DNA of 7,448 nt from contig CAMSEX010000061.1 in the NCBI GenBank assembly GCA_947057875.1, positions 1 to 7,448 on the forward strand, read 5' to 3'. This DNA is from an uncultured Clostridium sp. Lineage in GTDB: Bacteria > Bacillota > Clostridia > TANB77 > CAG-508. Positions within the stretch are counted from its first letter, which is position 1, and every line of letters starts with the position of its first letter. The notes under the pieces were generated by a model, which made no database searches, was not told where the DNA came from, and was given only the letters and a program-made list of their open reading frames with translations. Below are positions 4,896 to 7,448 of the stretch, piece after piece. The position numbers and the translations under genes were made by a program.

Positions 4896-6392
4896 CTACT
4901 TTTTCTTTCGCTTTTCCTTTCCTTGTGGCAATGCCAAAACTTCTTGTTTTTGATTTAAGTTCAAAACCTGCTTTATTTTTTGAATCATAATTTCCAAATA
5001 AGAACCCAATAAACTTTCCTTATATAACCCTGTTTTCAAAAATACATTCACTAATTTCTGATTAAAATTTTCCGCGCAATAATGATTTTTTCCAGCCTTC
5101 GGCACATGCGTTTCAAAAAACTGGTCATTTCCTAACAAGCAATATTCTGCCTTATTTTTCTGGAGATTTGCAATGTCTAACCCTAAATCAACATGATACC
5201 ATCTGCCTTCTAATTCCACCTGATTCCAATAATGTTGTTTTTCATTTTCTAACTCTTTCCCAGCAATAATATTCGATTTTATATGCAAGCATTTCAAACT
5301 ATTTTGCAAAACTCTGCAAAGCTGTGGTACTGTATATTGTCTATCTTTTATATACTCTTTTCCCAAATATTGATACACACCTAAAAACTTCTCTGGCTCA
5401 CTTTTAAAATCAGCAACACTTGCAATAATTTTCTCTAACTCTTGGCGCATCCTAATATAATGCTCTAAATCACAATTGGTTTTATGTTTTTCACTTAGCA
5501 CTTTTATCTTTTTCAAAGACAATCTTTTTCTCAATTTATGTGCCGATTTCGCATCCAAACACGAAAAATCCTTAACCATTACATGCAATTTGTTTTTTTG
5601 ATGTTTCAAAAAAGGCATATATTCTGCAATATTTGTCATTTTATTAATGTTTAAATTCAAGTTTTCAACATTTTGCAAATTAACCGCATGCGAAATTTCT
5701 TCTAAATCATCAATTGAAATTACCAATTCCGAGTCTTTTTCTGTTATCTTTAAAGTTGCTTTCAAACTTTTTATGGAGATATCAATGTTTTTCTTGCACT
5801 TACTATTTAATAAATGATTTATTTCACAAAGTGGAATTTCGTTCTTGGTAAAATTGATTTGTACTATTTTTTTATTGTTCTCCAAAAACGAAAAATCATC
5901 CAATTTTTCATTTTGAAGATTGTCCAAAGTAATGTATTTTAAATTGGGAAATAGCCCTAAAATCGAAATCGAAACCTTTGCCATATCTGTATTGGCAATA
6001 ATAATTTCTTCTATTTTCTGAGGCACCAAAATGCCTTCAAAAAATTCCCTGATATTACAAAAACGAATATTTTTGAGAGAAATTCTTTTTAAATTCTCAA
6101 ATCTTTTTAATCCACTTTTCGTTGGAACTTTGACATTATTTAAAACTAAATTTTCTAACTTTTCTGGCTTAAAAATATTAGCTAATATTTTATCTGCATT
6201 CAAACGCGCATCGCCTTCTAAAATCAATGTTTTCACATTGGCACAAAGACTGATAATATTCAGCCATTTTGAACCTTTATCAAAACCTGTCACTTTTAGT
6301 TCTTTTACTTCGTCTAATTTAACAGACATCACTTCATCAAAATTTTCCAAAACTCTCGTATTTAGTTCAAATTTTTGAGACACTTTTTTCAT
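4896..6392 (-). CDS. Leucine-rich-repeat protein with transglutaminase-like C-terminal domain
   Basis: This protein of 498 residues (from the ATG) has no signal peptide or membrane segment, so it is probably cytoplasmic. Residue numbers here count the TTG one codon earlier as 1. Residues about 30-270 hold irregular leucine-rich repeats, for example V-K-T-L-I-L-E-G, L-E-N-L-V-L-N-N-V and L-K-R-I-S-L-K-N-I. A basic stretch lies near 286-305. Residues about 335-430 look like a transglutaminase/protease-like fold: Cys360 in PQLCRVLQ, His388 in Q-H-Y-W-N-Q-V and Asp403 in GRWYHVDLGLD. The His and Asp segments match the HxWNxV...WYxVDxxxD pattern well; the Cys assignment is weaker. The tail is Lys/Arg-rich. 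The ATG at 6392 is preferred to the TTG at 6395 because AGGAGA lies 8 bases before the ATG. It has its own promoter and lies 10 bp before the RCK-N gene. The substrate is unknown. Confidence 0.8.
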   Translation of the reverse strand: MKKVSQKFELNTRVLENFDEVMSVKLDEVKELKVTGFDKGSKWLNIISLCANVKTLILEGDARLNADKILANIFKPEKLENLVLNNVKVPTKSGLKRFENLKRISLKNIRFCNIREFFEGILVPQKIEEIIIANTDMAKVSISILGLFPNLKYITLDNLQNEKLDDFSFLENNKKIVQINFTKNEIPLCEINHLLNSKCKKNIDISIKSLKATLKITEKDSELVISIDDLEEISHAVNLQNVENLNLNINKMTNIAEYMPFLKHQKNKLHVMVKDFSCLDAKSAHKLRKRLSLKKIKVLSEKHKTNCDLEHYIRMRQELEKIIASVADFKSEPEKFLGVYQYLGKEYIKDRQYTVPQLCRVLQNSLKCLHIKSNIIAGKELENEKQHYWNQVELEGRWYHVDLGLDIANLQKNKAEYCLLGNDQFFETHVPKAGKNHYCAENFNQKLVNVFLKTGLYKESLLGSYLEIMIQKIKQVLNLNQKQEVLALPQGKEKRKKK

Positions 6393-6400
6393 CAATAATT

Positions 6401-6406
6401 TCTCCT
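6401..6406 (-). promoter_or_regulatory. Ribosome binding site deciding the ATG start of the LRR-transglutaminase gene
   Basis: AGGAGA on the minus strand ends 8 bases before the ATG at 6392, but only 5 bases before the alternative TTG at 6395. The spacing and codon strength both favour the ATG. Confidence 0.7.
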
Positions 6407-6434
6407 AAATTTAAAATTCTTTTGTAACTAAATT

Positions 6435-6463
6435 AGTATATCATAACCTTCAAAAAAATGCAA
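6435..6463 (-). promoter_or_regulatory. Predicted promoter of the LRR-transglutaminase/RCK operon (extended -10)
   Basis: TTGCAT (6463-6458), a 17-base spacer and TATACT (6440-6435), with TGA directly before the -10. The -35 is poor, but the extended -10 compensates. From the T-run through the -10, 21 of 24 bases equal the PBP promoter. It lies in the 79-bp gap after uvrC, where I see no clear terminator. Confidence 0.65.
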
Positions 6464-6471
6464 AGAAAATT

Positions 6472-7404
6472 TTATAATTCTTGTTTAATTTTTTGCGCCA
6501 ATTTCAAATTGATTCCCTTTACTTTAGCAATCTCCTCTACAGCAGCTTCTTTTATTTTTTTCACACTTCCAAATTCCTTTAAAAGCTCCTCTCTTTTCTT
6601 TTCTCCAATCCCCGCAATTTCGTCCAATTTTGATTTCGTCATTTCTTTATCACGTACTTTTCTATGATACTCAATTGCTGTTTTATGCACCTCATCTTGT
6701 AAATTTGTAATAAAATGAAACAGCTTTTCCGAAATTTCAAATTCCTCTCTTGCTTCATTAATAAGTACTCTTGTGGAATGTTTATCATCTTTTACCATAC
6801 CAAAAACAGGGATTTTCTCCACTAAATCATACTGTTTCAAAGCACTTTTGATTGCCCTAATTTGCGTAATTCCACCATCTGCTAAAATCAAATTTGGCAA
6901 CTTTCCAAATCCACCTTTTTCATTTTCTAGCGAATGCTTCAGACGACGTGCAACCACTTCTTCCATACAACGCGGATCATCTTGTCCAAACACAGTTTTA
7001 ATTTTAAAACGACGCGACAAATTTCTCTTAATCACACCATCTTGCGCAGCACACATACCAGCCACGATAAAATTACCAGCAATATTAGAAATATCAAAAC
7101 TTTCGATTTTTCGTGGCAACTCCGCTAAATCCAAAACATCTTTCAATTCTTCCAAAATATCGGTTTTATCTTTTAATTTATTTTCCAATGTAATTTTAGA
7201 ATTCATTTCTGCCATTTCAACAAACTTCAATTTTTCACCTTTTTGCGGACTTTTCAATTCCACTTTTCGAGAAGCCTTATCAGACAGCCACTTTTCCAGC
7301 ATCACTTTATCTTCTAAATCATAACGAAGCATAATTTTACTTGGCAAATCTTTTTTATCAAAATAATATTGTTTCATAAAACCAGAAACTATTTCCGCCT
7401 CTTC
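6472..7404 (-). CDS. uvrC: Excinuclease ABC subunit C, C-terminal half (5' end cut by adapter)
   Basis: UvrC makes both incisions of nucleotide excision repair after UvrA and UvrB mark the lesion. The 310 genomic codons cover the C-terminal half of a protein usually near 600 residues. The GIY-YIG nuclease domain and most or all of the UVR motif are missing. The RNase-H-like 5'-incision domain is complete: S-F-D-I-S-N at 107-112 (Asp109), LILADGG at 177-183 (Asp181) and D-E-V-H-K at 242-246 (His245) form the expected Asp-Asp-His set, with V-K-D-D-K-H at 209-214. Tandem helix-hairpin-helix motifs (IAGIGEKKREELL and KVKGINLKLAQKI) end the protein. Residue numbers here include five false residues from the adapter (M-L-F-R-S), so subtract five for genomic codons. 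The reading frame stays open up to the adapter. It may share transcripts with the LRR gene, though that gene has its own promoter. Confidence 0.96.
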   Translation of the reverse strand, partial: EEAEIVSGFMKQYYFDKKDLPSKIMLRYDLEDKVMLEKWLSDKASRKVELKSPQKGEKLKFVEMAEMNSKITLENKLKDKTDILEELKDVLDLAELPRKIESFDISNIAGNFIVAGMCAAQDGVIKRNLSRRFKIKTVFGQDDPRCMEEVVARRLKHSLENEKGGFGKLPNLILADGGITQIRAIKSALKQYDLVEKIPVFGMVKDDKHSTRVLINEAREEFEISEKLFHFITNLQDEVHKTAIEYHRKVRDKEMTKSKLDEIAGIGEKKREELLKEFGSVKKIKEAAVEEIAKVKGINLKLAQKIKQEL

Positions 7405-7448
7405 AGATCGGAAGAGCACACGTCTGAACTCCAGTCACCTCTCGTCAT
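7405..7448 (+). other. Illumina TruSeq adapter read-through (non-genomic)
   Basis: Positions 7405-7438 match the 34-base TruSeq read-2/index adapter (AGATCGGAAGAGC...CCAGTCAC) with no mismatch. The next eight bases, CTCTCGTC (7439-7446), sit where the i7 index lies, and the final AT fits the first bases of the following P7 part. This is a library artefact left at the contig end. Confidence 0.98.

Noticed and set aside
6420..6475. An intrinsic terminator after uvrC
   Set aside because: The AT-rich stretch with AAAATTTT and a T7 run does not form a convincing stem before the T-run; the T-run fits better as the promoter spacer.

Overview
The window is an AT-rich stretch with a typical low-GC Bacillota look, probably from a Clostridia-like organism. 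It shows strong AAGGAGG-type ribosome sites, sigma-A-type promoters with T-rich spacers, intrinsic terminators, and Lys/Asn-rich proteins. The N-terminal dapA fragment and the class A penicillin-binding protein also resemble clostridial versions. The species cannot be named from the sequence alone. Almost everything is coded on the minus strand, so the genes read from high to low coordinates. The last 44 bases (7405-7448) are not genomic: they match the Illumina TruSeq read-2 adapter followed by an apparent 8-base index. The piece is therefore a contig with an untrimmed end.

Right part, in transcription order: the C-terminal half of uvrC (nucleotide excision repair) is cut by the adapter. A promoter with an extended -10 then precedes a two-gene unit. 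Its first gene is a cytoplasmic leucine-rich-repeat protein with a transglutaminase-like Cys-His-Asp domain. Ten bases later comes a stand-alone RCK-N (TrkA-N) nucleotide-binding protein that lacks the usual C-terminal RCK domain. This unit ends in a perfect 17-bp hairpin that works in both directions.

Centre: the other side of that hairpin ends the only plus-strand transcript. It is a very short unit with a good promoter, a near-perfect ribosome site and a 21-codon Lys/Asn-rich ORF followed by tandem stop codons. Its promoter stands back-to-back with a consensus promoter that drives, leftwards, a Qnr-sized pentapeptide-repeat protein and a small TfoX-N-domain protein. That pair ends at an intrinsic terminator.

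Left part: a third promoter drives a class A penicillin-binding protein, followed 12 bp later by a histidine-phosphatase (phosphoglycerate-mutase-like) gene and then dapA, which runs off the window. dapA has its own promoter, with an inverted repeat at the predicted transcription start. The penicillin-binding protein is broken by a one-base frameshift next to a seven-G run, which separates the KTG motif from the rest of the transpeptidase domain. Given the adapter left in this contig, an assembly error is at least as likely as a real mutation. PBP and DapA both serve peptidoglycan (DapA through the diaminopimelate/lysine pathway), so this part may be a cell-wall cluster.

The best candidates for something undescribed are the micro-ORF/small-RNA unit in the centre and the LRR-transglutaminase plus truncated RCK pair. 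I see no CRISPR array, tRNA, rRNA, insertion sequence or defence island.
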